A DNA stretch of 64,000 nt from CAWCDJ01 sp963796675. Its GTDB lineage: Bacteria; Acidobacteriota; Terriglobia; Bryobacterales; Bryobacteraceae. A program made the position numbers and the translations under genes. A model generated the notes under the pieces. It ran no database searches. It saw only the letters and a program-made list of their open reading frames with translations, and was not told the DNA's origin. Positions within the stretch are counted from its first letter, which is position 1. The number at the start of each line of letters is the position of its first letter. Below, in pieces: positions 34,088 through 43,497 of the stretch. Location of the stretch: the NCBI GenBank assembly GCA_963796675.1, contig CAWCMS010000003.1, positions 62,001 through 126,000 on the forward strand. Direction: 5' to 3'.

Positions 34088-34468
34088 CTAGTGCCGGACG
34101 ACGGGATCCTTCCCAAGTACCGTTACTCCTTTCCGCCTGTCCGCTTTGGCCGTCCATTCCTCGATCGTTACGAAACTCCGATCGGCTTTGTGCGCGGCGA
34201 GAAGCGCCTGGTGTTCGTCCGCCATTTCCTCGCCGAGCTCGGGCGTGCCGTTGCTCGTCGGCTTGGTCAAGAAATATCGAATCGTGCCCGTAGCCTCGTT
34301 GTCTTTTGATGCCCGCCGGCGCTTTCCGCCGCGGCGGCTACCCGTCTCCTCAGCCGGTTTGCCGGTGGAGATGGTGCGTTCCCTGGTCGGCCTGGATTCT
34401 ACCGTCGGCCTCGGCTCCGGTTCCCGGCGATCCGCCGCCGCTTCCGGCGTTGCTACTGTGGCTCCCAT
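34088..34468 (-). CDS. Basic, disordered hypothetical protein
   Basis: About 126 residues from ATG 34468 (AGGAGAACACAA upstream). A low-complexity Pro/Arg/Glu-rich N-terminal half precedes a small globular end (TGTIRYFLTKPTSN, SFVTIEEWTAKADRRKGVTVLG). I do not recognise it. It lies between the polymerase-like and VirB8 genes. Confidence 0.5.
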   Translation of the reverse strand: MGATVATPEAAADRREPEPRPTVESRPTRERTISTGKPAEETGSRRGGKRRRASKDNEATGTIRYFLTKPTSNGTPELGEEMADEHQALLAAHKADRSFVTIEEWTAKADRRKGVTVLGKDPVVRH

Positions 34469-34647
34469 TTGTGTTCTCCTCTCCATGGAATAGCTTTGCG
34501 GCTCGCTTGCTTTTCGGCTCACGAGCCGCTCTCCCGCGACCCTCCTTGGTTTACTCAAATCACCAGGCATCGCCCCTGGCCGGCGTTCCGGTCACCGGTG
34601 AACCGGGCGAGATACGCATCTTCCCGAGAGCCGGCGATAGAAATCGA

Positions 34648-35403
34648 TTATTTCTTCACGTCGTCCGTGAACGCGCTGGATTGCTCCAACCCGTTGTCCT
34701 TTTCGCCCACCATCTGCTGTTCTCCGTACTCGGCAACCAGCAGCCCGCTCGGGACTCTTTCGGATCGCTCTGTTTGCAGGAGGCGCACGTTGTACCGTGC
34801 TACGAGCCGGTCGGTGAATTCGGCCTTGTTATGGACACGATGGACTTCCTTGACTCCGAACGCGACGTACGTCCAAGGTTGGCCCTTCACGGGTTCCAGC
34901 GAGCGGAGCTTGAACGTGGATGTGATCTCGTCGTCGTGAACTTTGGAAACGATATCCTGGTCGCGCAACTGGTCCAGCGTTAATGTGCGCAGGTTATGCG
35001 TCATCATATTTAACGCGTCAGCCCAGTTCTTCTCCATGGACGTGGGCGTGTACGTGAGGTAGTTTTCCAGGAACCTGCGCACCACCGCGCGACCTTCGAT
35101 GTCGGCGGGTTGCTCGCCGGGAGCCGAAGAGGCCGCCAGGGCGGCCATGAAACCCAATGGCGTCCGCGGCGTTGTGGTCGCGCCGCTTACCACTGTGGCC
35201 TGACCGTCGGCGGCAATCCGGATCACGGTCGGCGGCTGGACCCGTACATAGAACAGCAACAACGCCAGAACAAACGAGATCAACACGGCCGAGATCCCAA
35301 ACCACATCATTCGGTTCGCATAGGCCCGCAGGGCGCCGTCGTGTTCGAAGTATTTCGTATAGCCGGTCTTTTCGGGCAGTGCGCCGGCCTGTTTCGGTTT
35401 CAT
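34648..35403 (-). CDS. virB8: VirB8/TrbF-family T4SS protein
   Basis: A 251-residue bitopic protein: a short cytoplasmic N-terminus (YTKYFEHDGALRAYANRM), one transmembrane helix (WFGISAVLISFVLALLLFYV), then the periplasmic NTF2-like VirB8 domain. Typical features are RFLENYLTYTP, EEVHRV-type strands, and VARYNVRLLQTERSERVPSGLLV. It is thought to nucleate assembly of the inner-membrane channel. It starts within bases of the VirB6 stop. Confidence 0.88.
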   Translation of the reverse strand: MKPKQAGALPEKTGYTKYFEHDGALRAYANRMMWFGISAVLISFVLALLLFYVRVQPPTVIRIAADGQATVVSGATTTPRTPLGFMAALAASSAPGEQPADIEGRAVVRRFLENYLTYTPTSMEKNWADALNMMTHNLRTLTLDQLRDQDIVSKVHDDEITSTFKLRSLEPVKGQPWTYVAFGVKEVHRVHNKAEFTDRLVARYNVRLLQTERSERVPSGLLVAEYGEQQMVGEKDNGLEQSSAFTDDVKK

Positions 35404-35406
35404 GGC

Positions 35407-36676
35407 TTAGCCCTCCTCCTGTTGCTCGCTCTGGCTTGACCTGAATGCGCTGCTCACCGTCCGGCGCGTCGCGCCTGCCCAGGTTCCCACCGTCCATCCG
35501 ATGGCGTGCGGGATGTTGTAATGCCCGAAGTGTCCCGGTCGGCCGTGGGACTGCCGTGGCGAATCATTCGGTGGCTGCTCATCGCTGGCTGCGGCGGCCG
35601 CCCCGCTACCGCCAGCGCTGTTCGCGTCCACCATAGCCCCACCGCCAGGTGGCTGCGGAGCGTGCCCAGACGCCTCAGCCTCACTACCCAACGCGGCATT
35701 ATTTCCGTCAGGCGGTGGTGAAGGCGAATGATTTGACCCACCATTCGCGTCAAGAACTCCGCCGCCTCCATCCACCTCCACCACCTCCGTCGCCGCCACC
35801 TCCAGCACTGGCCGCTCCGCCCTGCATTCCTGCCCATCCCGCAATTGCGGTCTGTGCGGCGGCAGCGGCAACGCCAGCTACGGTCAACATCGTGCTTCCG
35901 ATGTCCCCGGACACTACCCGCTTTGCGATAAACGGGATCAGCAGGATCATGATGGACAGCAGGATGCTCGACAGCGAGATGAGCAGCATTTGGCTCGCCC
36001 CCTGAAACGCCCCGCCGAAGCTTTGGGACGTGAAGATGCTGTTCAGGCTGTTTGCGCTCATGATCGTCAACAACTGGCTGATGATCGCGTAGATGAGACC
36101 CCACGCATTCCACACCATCAGATTCACCATGAACGTCCTTGCCAGTTGGCCGACACCAAGGGCGGGGTACAACGCCAGCACCAATGGCCCCACGACATAT
36201 AAAACCGCGCCGTACATGCTGTAGAAGAACGAAAAGATGGCATACGAAATCGGAAAGACCAGGACGGCGATTGCCTGGAAAATGAGGCTGAACGCCCCGG
36301 CCACGCCGCCGACCACCCAATTCCACCAGGCCCCCTGGCCATTGTTCGCCGACATATAGCCTTGAACCTGGTCGCGGAAGTTCGTCCATACATCCGTCGG
36401 CGCGATCGCCTGGGCAACATTGGCGAAGGCGTTGTTTACGTTTCTGAAGACGTTGGGATATTGGGTGATGAGCAACCCCATGATGAGGTAGCGGACTCCC
36501 GCCAGCGCAAGAGTTCGGGCATCTCCTCCCTTGGCGTACGCCTCGTATACGGCGAAGAGCGCCGCCAGCAGAAGGATGGCCTCCGCAATCTGCTGCACGG
36601 CGGGCAATACCGCCGATCCCGTGATTCCGTTGTAGACCTGCTGAAACATGGTTTGGAAATAGAACATCGGCTGCAC
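35407..36676 (-). CDS. virB6: VirB6/TrbL-like channel protein, frame broken at the C-terminus
   Basis: The first frame gives a polytopic membrane protein (VQQIAEAILLLAALFAVYEAY, WWNWVVGGVAGAFSLIF, AIAVLVFPISYAIFSFFYSMYGAVLYVVGPLVL and ILLSIMILLIPFIAKRVV), with the VirB6/TrbL topology of six or more helices. A Gly-rich run near 35770-35790 leads out of frame. The shifted frame continues with a Pro/Ser/Gly-rich cytoplasmic tail to 35407. The indel probably falls in the Gly codon run. VirB6 forms part of the inner-membrane channel for DNA. ATG 36676 follows a TrbJ-like gene stop by 1 bp. Confidence 0.82.
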
Positions 36677-36677
36677 C

Positions 36678-37502
36678 TCACTTCAGGGAATCCAGTGTGT
36701 TCTGGCGAATCTGGGCGCCATTGGCGGCGTTGAACTTCAATTGCGCCCCGCTGTTGGCCAGCGAGATCGCCCGAACCCGCATCACATCGCCAAGAGCCGA
36801 CTGAGTGTAGGCATTTGCTCGCACGAGCCAAGCAGCGGCTTCGGCCTCGACCATCGGGGCAGTGCCAGGAGCGGCCTGCGCCAAGTTCGGTTATTGATCT
36901 GGTTTGCGGCTTGCATCTCGGTGTCGGCAATGGCGTCGATCGCGATTGCTCTTTTCATCGCGGCTTGCGCCGCGGCATCGCTCATGTCGATCAGGTCTCG
37001 GGTCTGCGGCGATGCGTTCTGCGGAACCGGCACGGACTGGTAGAGCGTCTGGTAATTCGCCGTAACACCCGGCACATTCATCGGGTTCCGAGACAGCAGG
37101 AGCTGCTCAAGCTGCTGTGGGTTGGCCAGGGTAGCACTCGCCACGTTCACTCCTGAGATCGCCTGGCTCTGTGCGTGTAGAGCCCCCGATCGCGCCGACC
37201 AGACCTTGCGCGCGGCTTATTGCTGCCTGGGGATAAACGATGTTTATGAAGAATGCCTGTAGGCTGCTCATCAATTGGTTCAGCGTTCCCAAAGCTCCAT
37301 TGATCGCCCGTAAGCGCCGGGCCGATCGTGTTGGAGATCGCGGTTCCTATACTGTTGATCGCCGCGACAATGGCAGCCCAGTCAATCCCGAATTGCGCCC
37401 TTGCTGGCTGCGGCGCGATCAGCGACACAATCAGCACCAAAACCAGAAGCTTTGCGGTGTTCCCAAAACGCGGCTAAGAAATTCCATTTCGGATCCATCC
37501 AT
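36678..37502 (-). pseudogene. VirB5/TrbJ-like secreted protein (copy 1), several frame breaks
   Basis: Pieces in different frames join into one secreted protein. A signal peptide (LLVLVLIVSLIAPQPARAQ) is followed by IGTAISNTIGPALT, GTLNQLMSSLQAFFINIVYP and QGLVGAIGG. Then NVASATLANPQQLEQLLLSRNPM, MSDAAAQAAMKRAIAIDAIA, LAQAAPGTAPMVEAEAAAWLVRA, and finally GAQLKFNAANGAQIRQNTLDSLK. Frame changes appear near 37470, 37300, 37185 and 36890. The small Ala/Gln-rich, C-terminally helical pattern is that of TrbJ/VirB5 pilus-tip proteins. Start 37502 has AAAGGGGG upstream but is tentative. Confidence 0.6.
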
Positions 37503-37510
37503 TTCCCCCT

Positions 37511-38545
37511 TTACTTAAATAGATTTGCTGTGTTTTGGCCGAATTGGTTGGCCATGTCCGCCTGGCGCTTACGGATTGCATTTGTGTGCGCCAGGATCGC
37601 GGCTTCCTCCCGCAGTTCGGCCGCAAGCATCCGTTGCATCATCGCTTGGTTCTCGACCGCCGCCACCATGCCGGCGCCGGTAAGATATGCTGCCGACCCG
37701 GGCGCCGCCTGGGCAGCTTCGTCCTCGATGATTTGCGAAGCCTGGAGGGTCTGATTCACAACGTCATCGGACGCCTTCAAGGTCTTCAACGTGTCCATGC
37801 GAGCGCGTCGCTCATGTCACCTCTGAGTCGTGGCCTGGTTTTCAACCGCCGCTATCAGGCCGGCGCCGGTGAGGTATGCCGCCGAGCCGGGCGCTGCTTG
37901 CGCGGCTTCGTCCTCGATGATCTGGGCCGCTTGAAGCGTCTGTTGGACCACTTGATCCGAAGCCTTCAAGGTCTTAAGCGTATCCATGGCCAGCGCATCG
38001 CTCATATCCACTCGCTGGCGGTCGCCGGGATGGAGGTCTGATGCCGGGGGAAGAGGCTGGAACGTCGTCCTGTAAGTCTGATCGAATTGCGCAAAATCCG
38101 CAACAGACCGGTTCCGCATGATCACTTCCAGCGAAGTAGGATTCGGCAACGTCGCGCTGCGAACGCTCACGTTATCGATGGCCGCGACCAATCCGCGGAA
38201 CTGCGCGATGAGCTGCGTTGACCATCGCGAGTGCCTGATTGATCAGAGTGATTGGATAGACAACGTTTTCCCACAGATTAGCCAGCGCTTGAACGAAGCC
38301 ATTTATCGATCCCAGCAGGCCGTTAGCGGTACCCAGCGAGCCCGCCAATAGTGTTCATGATCAAGCTGACGAGCCGCCGCGGCCGCCGCCGCTACCGCGA
38401 TAGCCCCGATCTGCGCCACCGCGGGCGGCGGCGCTATAAGCCCGAATGCAATCAGCAACACCAGAAGAACAGCGATTGTGGACCTACCTCGTCCGATAAA
38501 GCACGATCGCGATGAGTTTTTTGCAGGATTCCATGACGAATTCAC
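37511..38545 (-). pseudogene. VirB5/TrbJ-like secreted protein (copy 2), several frame breaks, internal repeat
   Basis: A second copy of the same design. It starts at GTG 38545, overlapping VirB4 by GTGA. A signal peptide (IAVLLVLLIAFGLIAPPPAVAQ) leads to INTIGGLAG, INGFVQALANLWENVVYP, INQALAMVNQL and FRGLVAAIDNVSVRSATLPNPTSLE. A ~63-residue unit (MSDALAMDTLKTLKASD, QIIEDEAAQAAPGSAAYLTGAG) then occurs twice in tandem. It ends with RQADMANQFGQNTANLFK. Frame changes lie near 38360, 38220 and 37805. VirB5-type proteins form the pilus tip or stabilise it; here they are inferred from context and shape. Confidence 0.6.
37636..38014 (-). repeat. Tandem 189-bp duplication inside the TrbJ-like gene
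   Basis: Two diverged copies at about 37636-37824 and 37825-38014. The stretches CTTCGTCCTCGATGAT (37717 and 37906) and CGCTCAT-type ends recur 189-190 bp apart, and ~80% of bases agree by eye. The unit is 63 codons, so the duplication preserves frame. The lower copy lacks one base relative to the other at about 37803-37806, which is the frame break. Confidence 0.7.
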
Positions 38546-41204
38546 CTCGTTACCGCAGTTGCGGCCGTTGCCTTGACCGCGCCGGACATTTCCTCCGGCA
38601 ATTCCGGAACATCTGCCAAACCGAGCGGGAATTTCGCCGCGAGCTTCTCGTAGGTTTGAAGGAGCGGTAGGCCGCGGTTGGTCTCAAGGAACCAGGAACG
38701 ATACATTCGCTCTCGCTTGAACGTTGTGCAGATCCAGTACTCAATCGGTGTCGGCACGATGTTGATCGTCTGCGTCGTTTCCGCCTTTTCACCCAGCACC
38801 AGCAGTGCTTGGGCCTTCCGCCCCTTTCGTGGTGCGCTGAAGCCGCGGACTTCGTTGAGGGCAGTCTGGTTCAAGTGCAAATAGGTGGCGAGCGGTTTCA
38901 GATCACCCTGCTGCTGCCCGATGATCTTGGTCGAGACGTTCTTGACGATACCCGGGCCGTGCGGCCGTGGTTGGGCCTCGGTTCCCACGAAGTCTTCCAG
39001 GGCCTGGCTGATACCCCAAATACTCGCTCCCCGCTTTCTGCCGGTTCGAAATAGCTGTTCCACCTGCGGAGCCAAGACGGCGGAGTCCAGCAGCGACCAG
39101 CATTCATCAAGGACCGTGATATTCGCCTGCCCGCTCCGGCCCGACGCCCGTTCCGACATGGCGTTCGCGATGATCATGCTCATCGCACTTTCGAGCTTCG
39201 GGTCGCTGGTCAAGCCCTCCACATTGAAGAACAGCCAGTTTTCGTCCGTTTGCACGGTGGTCGGCTTGTCGAAAAGCCGGGCGTACACTTTCTCCCCGGT
39301 CCATTCCCGGAGCTTCACCGCGGCGAGCTGCGCCTCGTCGCGAATTCGTTCCACCTCGGACTCATCCCGCCAGGTTTCCAACTCCTGCCGGAGATCGTTG
39401 AAGGTCGGGACCGGCCGGTCCTCTCTGGTGCGGCAGCGCTGATACGTGGCGACGATGGCATCGGTGAGCAGGTTGTCCAGAATCGCAGTGTCGGCGGCCG
39501 GGCTGTTCATGCCGATCATGTGCCGCGTCAGATTCTTCAGAAACGCCAATTTGTCGTTGGACGGAACCGTGGTTCCAGGTGGCAGGTCCCACGCATTCAG
39601 CGTTTCCGCTCCCTCAAGATCCACGTCAATGCACCGGCCTCCCATCAGTTCCACCAGGGGCCGGTACGAATTGCCGCGTTCCAGGATCGAGATGAGCGGG
39701 TTGAGTCGGGCCATCATCGTCAGGAACATCTGCACCATGAACGTTTTGCCACCGCCGGATTTCGCGGTGATCAAGACATTGGCATCACTCAGGCCGGGGT
39801 CAAACGGGGAGAATGGAACGAGCTGCCGGTACGGCGTCTCAAGCAGGATCAGCGGCGAGTTCGGCGTTCCTTTCCAGGGAGACTCCACCATGAGCAGGTC
39901 CGCCGCATGCAGCGTGAAGCAGTCGTGCTCGCGCTTGTTTTCCTCGGTCATCCCCGGCAGACCATTGATGTAGAGGCGCCGCTTCGCCAGATCTTCCGGC
40001 AAGCCCCGGGCGCCATTCATCCGCATGAGGGCGTGCAGCGCCCGCTGCCGGCGATCCGCAAGGACTCGTTCCTGTTCCTCCAGGTCTCGGCGGCTTTGAA
40101 TCGGCGTGGAGGTTCTGATCGCAAGGACGACGCTGACCCGCGCACTCTTCAACGAGCTTGAGATCAGGTCCTGGAGGGTCTGCATCAGTTGGCCTTCCGC
40201 AACCCTCGCGTCCACGTTGACCTTGAACCCGCCCTTCGAGTCGCGCTGCGCCGCAGTCATGCGTCGTAATCGTCCCTTGAAATGCTTGAGCCGGTCCGCC
40301 TGGTCCGGGATGCTGACCTCGGTATTGACCACCAGCGGGAAGTCGAGCCCGAGCAGCTCGCGAAAAATACCAGGGAAGGTGGCGTCAGGGAGATCCTTCA
40401 ACGACAAGAATGAGTACAGCAGCCCGCCGATCTTGATGTAGGTCTCCTGATCGTCCTCAATATGGGTATTGGCTGCCTGCTCCCTGGCGCTCCGATAATC
40501 GATCGTCAGTTCCGGCCGGCGATATGCGATGTCATCGCGGAAGAGCGGATTCATTGCCCGCTTCAGCTCCAAGAACATCTCTTCATCGGTCAGCCGCTGA
40601 ACGCTCATGCCCGGTGCTATTGAGGGTCTGTTCAATGCCCTTCAAAATGGATTCGAACTCCGAAACGAGGTCTTCGTGTTCGCGACGGGTCCGCTGGATG
40701 CACTTTGCGGCAGAGGGACTCCAGCCGCCGGTCACGTTGCCCAGTTTCTTTCCGACACCCGCCCTCCGGAGCCTCGTGATGAATACGCGGATCCCAATAA
40801 AGATACGCGTGCAGCATCGGTGTGAGATAGAATCCCGACTGTTCCTTTTGCTTCCAGGCCGCAAGCCGGACGCGATCCAGGCTCTGTACGACAGGATTGT
40901 CCGAGCGGAGTTGGTCCCGATAGCGGGCCGGAAGGTCACTGAGGCCCTCAACTACTTCGAAGCGCACCTGCAATCTCATCGAGCGCTCCGTCAGCGAGCG
41001 AACGAGCGCCTCCAGAGAGCACTTCGTTTGGTTTCGCGTTTCGTCCGAGTGGTAATAGGAGTTGATGCCGCCGAGATCGTAGCCGGCCACCAGCGCGCCG
41101 TTTGACCGGACGATCACGTTATCAAGGTAGTCGCGGATTGGCAACAGTTCACAAAATGCTGGCTGGCGCAAATTCGCTTCATGCTGACGCATCGTTACAG
41201 GCAT
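38542..41204 (-). CDS. virB4: VirB4/TrbE-family conjugative ATPase, frame broken in the N-terminal third
   Basis: The long frame (stop 38542, start ~40610) has Walker A ITAKSGGGKTFM, ILERGNSYRPLVELMGG, and Walker B ITVLDECWSLLD, plus GRKRGASIWGISQALEDF. The N-terminal part lies in other frames: LLPIRDYLDNVIVRSNGALVAGYDL and MRLQVRFEVVEGLSDLP (frame from 41204), then LGNVTGGWSPSAAKCIQRTR in a third frame. Breaks are near 40780 and 40620. The restored protein is ~880 residues, normal for VirB4. It energises pilus assembly and substrate transfer. It overlaps VirB3 by 10 bp and the TrbJ-like gene by 4 bp. Confidence 0.88.
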
Positions 41205-41545
41205 TCTGGTTCGTCCTCCGTCAGGTAAATCACCTTCTGCTGAGAATCTCGTTCCATGCCGCAATAAATCCGCGGCTTCGTGTGCCACTCCAGAAAATCG
41301 AAGAGGTAGCGTCGGGGCTTCCCGTATTTGAAGGCGATCAGCAGCGGTATCGCCAGGATGGGAACGATGTACTGCAGAAACACGTTCAGAGGAATGCCGG
41401 CGACCTCCCGGTGCAGGAACCTCCCGAATACATTGGTGAATGCCGCCAGCCCCAGGATCACGAACGCGTCTTCGAACTCCAGGTAAAGGAACGTGACGCG
41501 CGTATGCAGATTTCGATGGACGTGGGTGATATTCAGACTGCTCAT
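41195..41545 (-). CDS. virB3: VirB3/TrbD-like T4SS protein
   Basis: About 116 residues from ATG 41545 (GGAGACACCA upstream). A short N-terminus (THVHRNLHTRVTFLYLEFEDAFVIL) precedes two membrane helices near FVILGLAAFTNVFG and QYIVPILAIPLLIAFKYG, then a charged tail (FDFLEWHTKPRIYCG). This is the size and topology of VirB3/TrbD and it precedes VirB4, the usual gene order. Confidence 0.78.
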   Translation of the reverse strand: MSSLNITHVHRNLHTRVTFLYLEFEDAFVILGLAAFTNVFGRFLHREVAGIPLNVFLQYIVPILAIPLLIAFKYGKPRRYLFDFLEWHTKPRIYCGMERDSQQKVIYLTEDEPECL

Positions 41546-41579
41546 TGGTGTCTCCAATTAGCCGACTTGATGGGTCTTC

Positions 41580-42035
41580 TCAACTGATTCCCCCCGTGCC
41601 TTTCCGGACAAAGAACTCCGCGAGCCGCAACAGGCCGGAAAGGGACAGCGCCATTCCCGCCGCGGCAAAATGTCTGATCCAGGGGCTTCCGTGGTAGATA
41701 CGGTGGCCGACTCCCCCGTACGAGAGCACGCCCTGGACAATCTGCAAGACGGCATAAACAGGCAGGAACACGTTGCCGGACCAGTTCACGAGGCCGCGGA
41801 GTGTGATCCAAATGGTGTCCGGATTGTTCCAAGCCGATTGCGAGGCGAACGTTTCGAGGCCGCGCAGCAGGCCGGAGACCATCAGGCACATCAACCCCGA
41901 CCAGGCAATGTACTGGTGGGGGTAACCGCGCGCATACCGAACGACTGCGAGCGCGAAGAATAGCCCGGCTACGGTGGGCATGATCACGTTGCCCATCCAA
42001 TTCGTCAAATTCGTGATTCCGTTTAGAAAGTTCAT
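41580..42035 (-). CDS. VirB2/TrbC-like membrane protein (paralogue)
   Basis: A 151-residue protein with several helices (NVIMPTVAGLFFALAVVRYA, GLVNWSGNVFLPVYAVLQIVQGVLSYGG, IRHFAAAGMALSLSGL), ending LRLAEFFVRKGTGGIS. The ending matches that of the pilin-like gene at 42761 (RLLEFWIQQGTGGVS), so the two are paralogues. The NWxGNV motif also recurs in both. It may be a second pilin or a channel scaffold. Start ATG 42035 follows AAGAG only, so the ribosome site is weak. Confidence 0.65.
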   Translation of the reverse strand: MNFLNGITNLTNWMGNVIMPTVAGLFFALAVVRYARGYPHQYIAWSGLMCLMVSGLLRGLETFASQSAWNNPDTIWITLRGLVNWSGNVFLPVYAVLQIVQGVLSYGGVGHRIYHGSPWIRHFAAAGMALSLSGLLRLAEFFVRKGTGGIS

Positions 42036-42047
42036 ATGCTCTTGGTG

Positions 42048-42758
42048 TCACATCATCGAAACGACCAACCGCCATAGGGCGGACACCGTCAGAAATCCGG
42101 CCGCGCAGCAGATCAGCCGCATCGCAGGCTTGCCAAACGCGAAATTCAGAATGGCCCCGATTATGGCAAGGCCCGCCGCGACCGGAAGAATCCGGCTCGC
42201 CGTGTATGTCCAGAGGCCCGCCAGCACGTCGGCCGTCGCAAACTTCGTTCCCGAATTCCACCCCTGCATCAGAGCTTGAGTAGCCGCAATGGACAAGAGA
42301 AACATGGCGCCGAGAATCGAGTAGAGCGGAGACCGCCCTTCGGAGATCTCGACGACGCCCCGGAGGACCATCCAGGCGGCGAGCACAGGCGCGAGGTACC
42401 CGACGACGAACTGATTGACAAAGTTGGTTATGTCCACCTTGAAGGTGTTGAAGAGCGCTGTGCCCCCACCTGCGGAGACAGGAACTGGCACGCCAAAGCC
42501 GGAAAACCAGCTCAGAATCTGCGGCAAGGTGAGCATCACGGCCGCCCAGAACATCCACAGGCCGAATCTTCCGTTCTGCAGCGCCGACCCATGGTTGCGA
42601 AGCGCCAGCCCCGCCAGCACCAGCGCCACGAGCGCCGCGACCGGCGCCAAGCCCAGCAACAAGCCGATTCCGTCGTTGATCATTTGCATAATTGGGACCA
42701 AAGATGCTGGGCGAATGAAGGAACGGCTCCGCCACCCGCCCCGCGGTAGTGATTGCAT
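42048..42758 (-). CDS. Polytopic membrane protein of the T4SS operon
   Basis: About 236 residues from ATG 42758 (alternative 42689), very hydrophobic: GLLLGLAPVAALVALVLAGLAL, WMFWAAVMLTLPQILSWFSGF, YLAPVLAAWMVLRGVV, LYSILGAMFLLSIAATQAL and GLAIIGAILNFAFG. Probably five to six helices. No family certain; it lies between the two VirB2-like genes, so it may be a second VirB6-like or a pilin-associated protein. Confidence 0.55.
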   Translation of the reverse strand: MQSLPRGGWRSRSFIRPASLVPIMQMINDGIGLLLGLAPVAALVALVLAGLALRNHGSALQNGRFGLWMFWAAVMLTLPQILSWFSGFGVPVPVSAGGGTALFNTFKVDITNFVNQFVVGYLAPVLAAWMVLRGVVEISEGRSPLYSILGAMFLLSIAATQALMQGWNSGTKFATADVLAGLWTYTASRILPVAAGLAIIGAILNFAFGKPAMRLICCAAGFLTVSALWRLVVSMM

Positions 42759-42760
42759 CT

Positions 42761-43108
42761 TTAGGAAACGCCGCCCGTGCCCTGCTGGATCCAGAACTCC
42801 AGCAGTCGGGTCAGACCGGATACGGCCAGGAGTCCAAGCGCCGTCCCGATCCAACGGATGTAGCCCCGGCCGCTGGCATACGAGACAATTCCGCCGACCA
42901 CGGCAACGCCAGCGCCCACGGGAGCGATGACGTTGCCAACCCAGTTCACGAAGTTGAGGAACGCGCCTTCCGGTTGCGCCCCGGTTTGACCCTGTACCGC
43001 GACATTTGTTTGCGGCGCGGCGCCAAGGTTTTGAGCGAGAGCCACGGTCTGGCAGACCACCAAAAGGCAGACTGCGAGCACCACGGCTGCTATACGTACG
43101 TGCTTCAT
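42761..43108 (-). CDS. virB2: VirB2-like pilin
   Basis: About 115 residues from ATG 43108, with GGAGGT 10 bases upstream. A signal peptide (VRIAAVVLAVCLLVVCQTVALA) ends near Ala-Gln. A short Gln/Gly-rich mature start leads to two helices (FVNWVGNVIAPVGAGVAVVGGIVSYASG and WIGTALGLLAVSGL) joined by a polar loop, the VirB2/TrbC pilin topology. It is the first gene of the downstream run, followed at 2-bp spacing by the polytopic protein. Divergent from the permease. Confidence 0.78.
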   Translation of the reverse strand: MKHVRIAAVVLAVCLLVVCQTVALAQNLGAAPQTNVAVQGQTGAQPEGAFLNFVNWVGNVIAPVGAGVAVVGGIVSYASGRGYIRWIGTALGLLAVSGLTRLLEFWIQQGTGGVS

Positions 43109-43497
43109 TTGCGTGTAGACCTCCATCGGGATTCCGCCCTTGTTTCTCCGGCCCGTCTCCAATGCCGGGAAGGGGCCGATCGAAACTTGGGGCTTGGGAG
43201 AATGCTAGGGCGAAATTCGCAAAGCTCCAAAAACGGAATCTGGATCGCTTGTGTGCTCCGTGAAGCAGGCAAAACAGGGGGATCTATTGCGCAGAGCAAC
43301 GGCTTTGGGACCGCCGGCTATGCCAAGGTCCGAGACGGCGACTACACGGGCAACTTGGATTTCTCTAAACGCTGCGGCGTTGGAAGGGCATTGCGGATAG
43401 CGCATGTTGCCTGGCGGATATCCTTGTCCCATGCAAGCCGCCAGCTTGAGAAGACCGGCCCTACCACCCAGGATCCGGGAAAGGTACATTTGAAGCT
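43109..43497. other. Divergent intergenic region between pilin and permease
   Basis: 389 bp with no convincing ORF (short frames overlap on both strands). It should hold promoters for the minus-strand T4SS genes and the plus-strand permease. I could not pick out a strong -35/-10 pair by eye. Confidence 0.4.

Noticed and set aside
35760..35800. Gly-codon-rich stretch
   Set aside because: Explained as the low-complexity hinge of VirB6, where an indel is likely, not a separate element.
37501..38545. Possible CRISPR-like array suggested by repeated sequence
   Set aside because: There are only two long diverged units that keep the reading frame, with no short repeat and spacer pattern. No other CRISPR array or cas gene was seen in the window.
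41542..42735. A 397-residue minus-strand ORF
   Set aside because: It overlaps the two membrane genes in another frame and its text is Arg/Gly-rich without domains.
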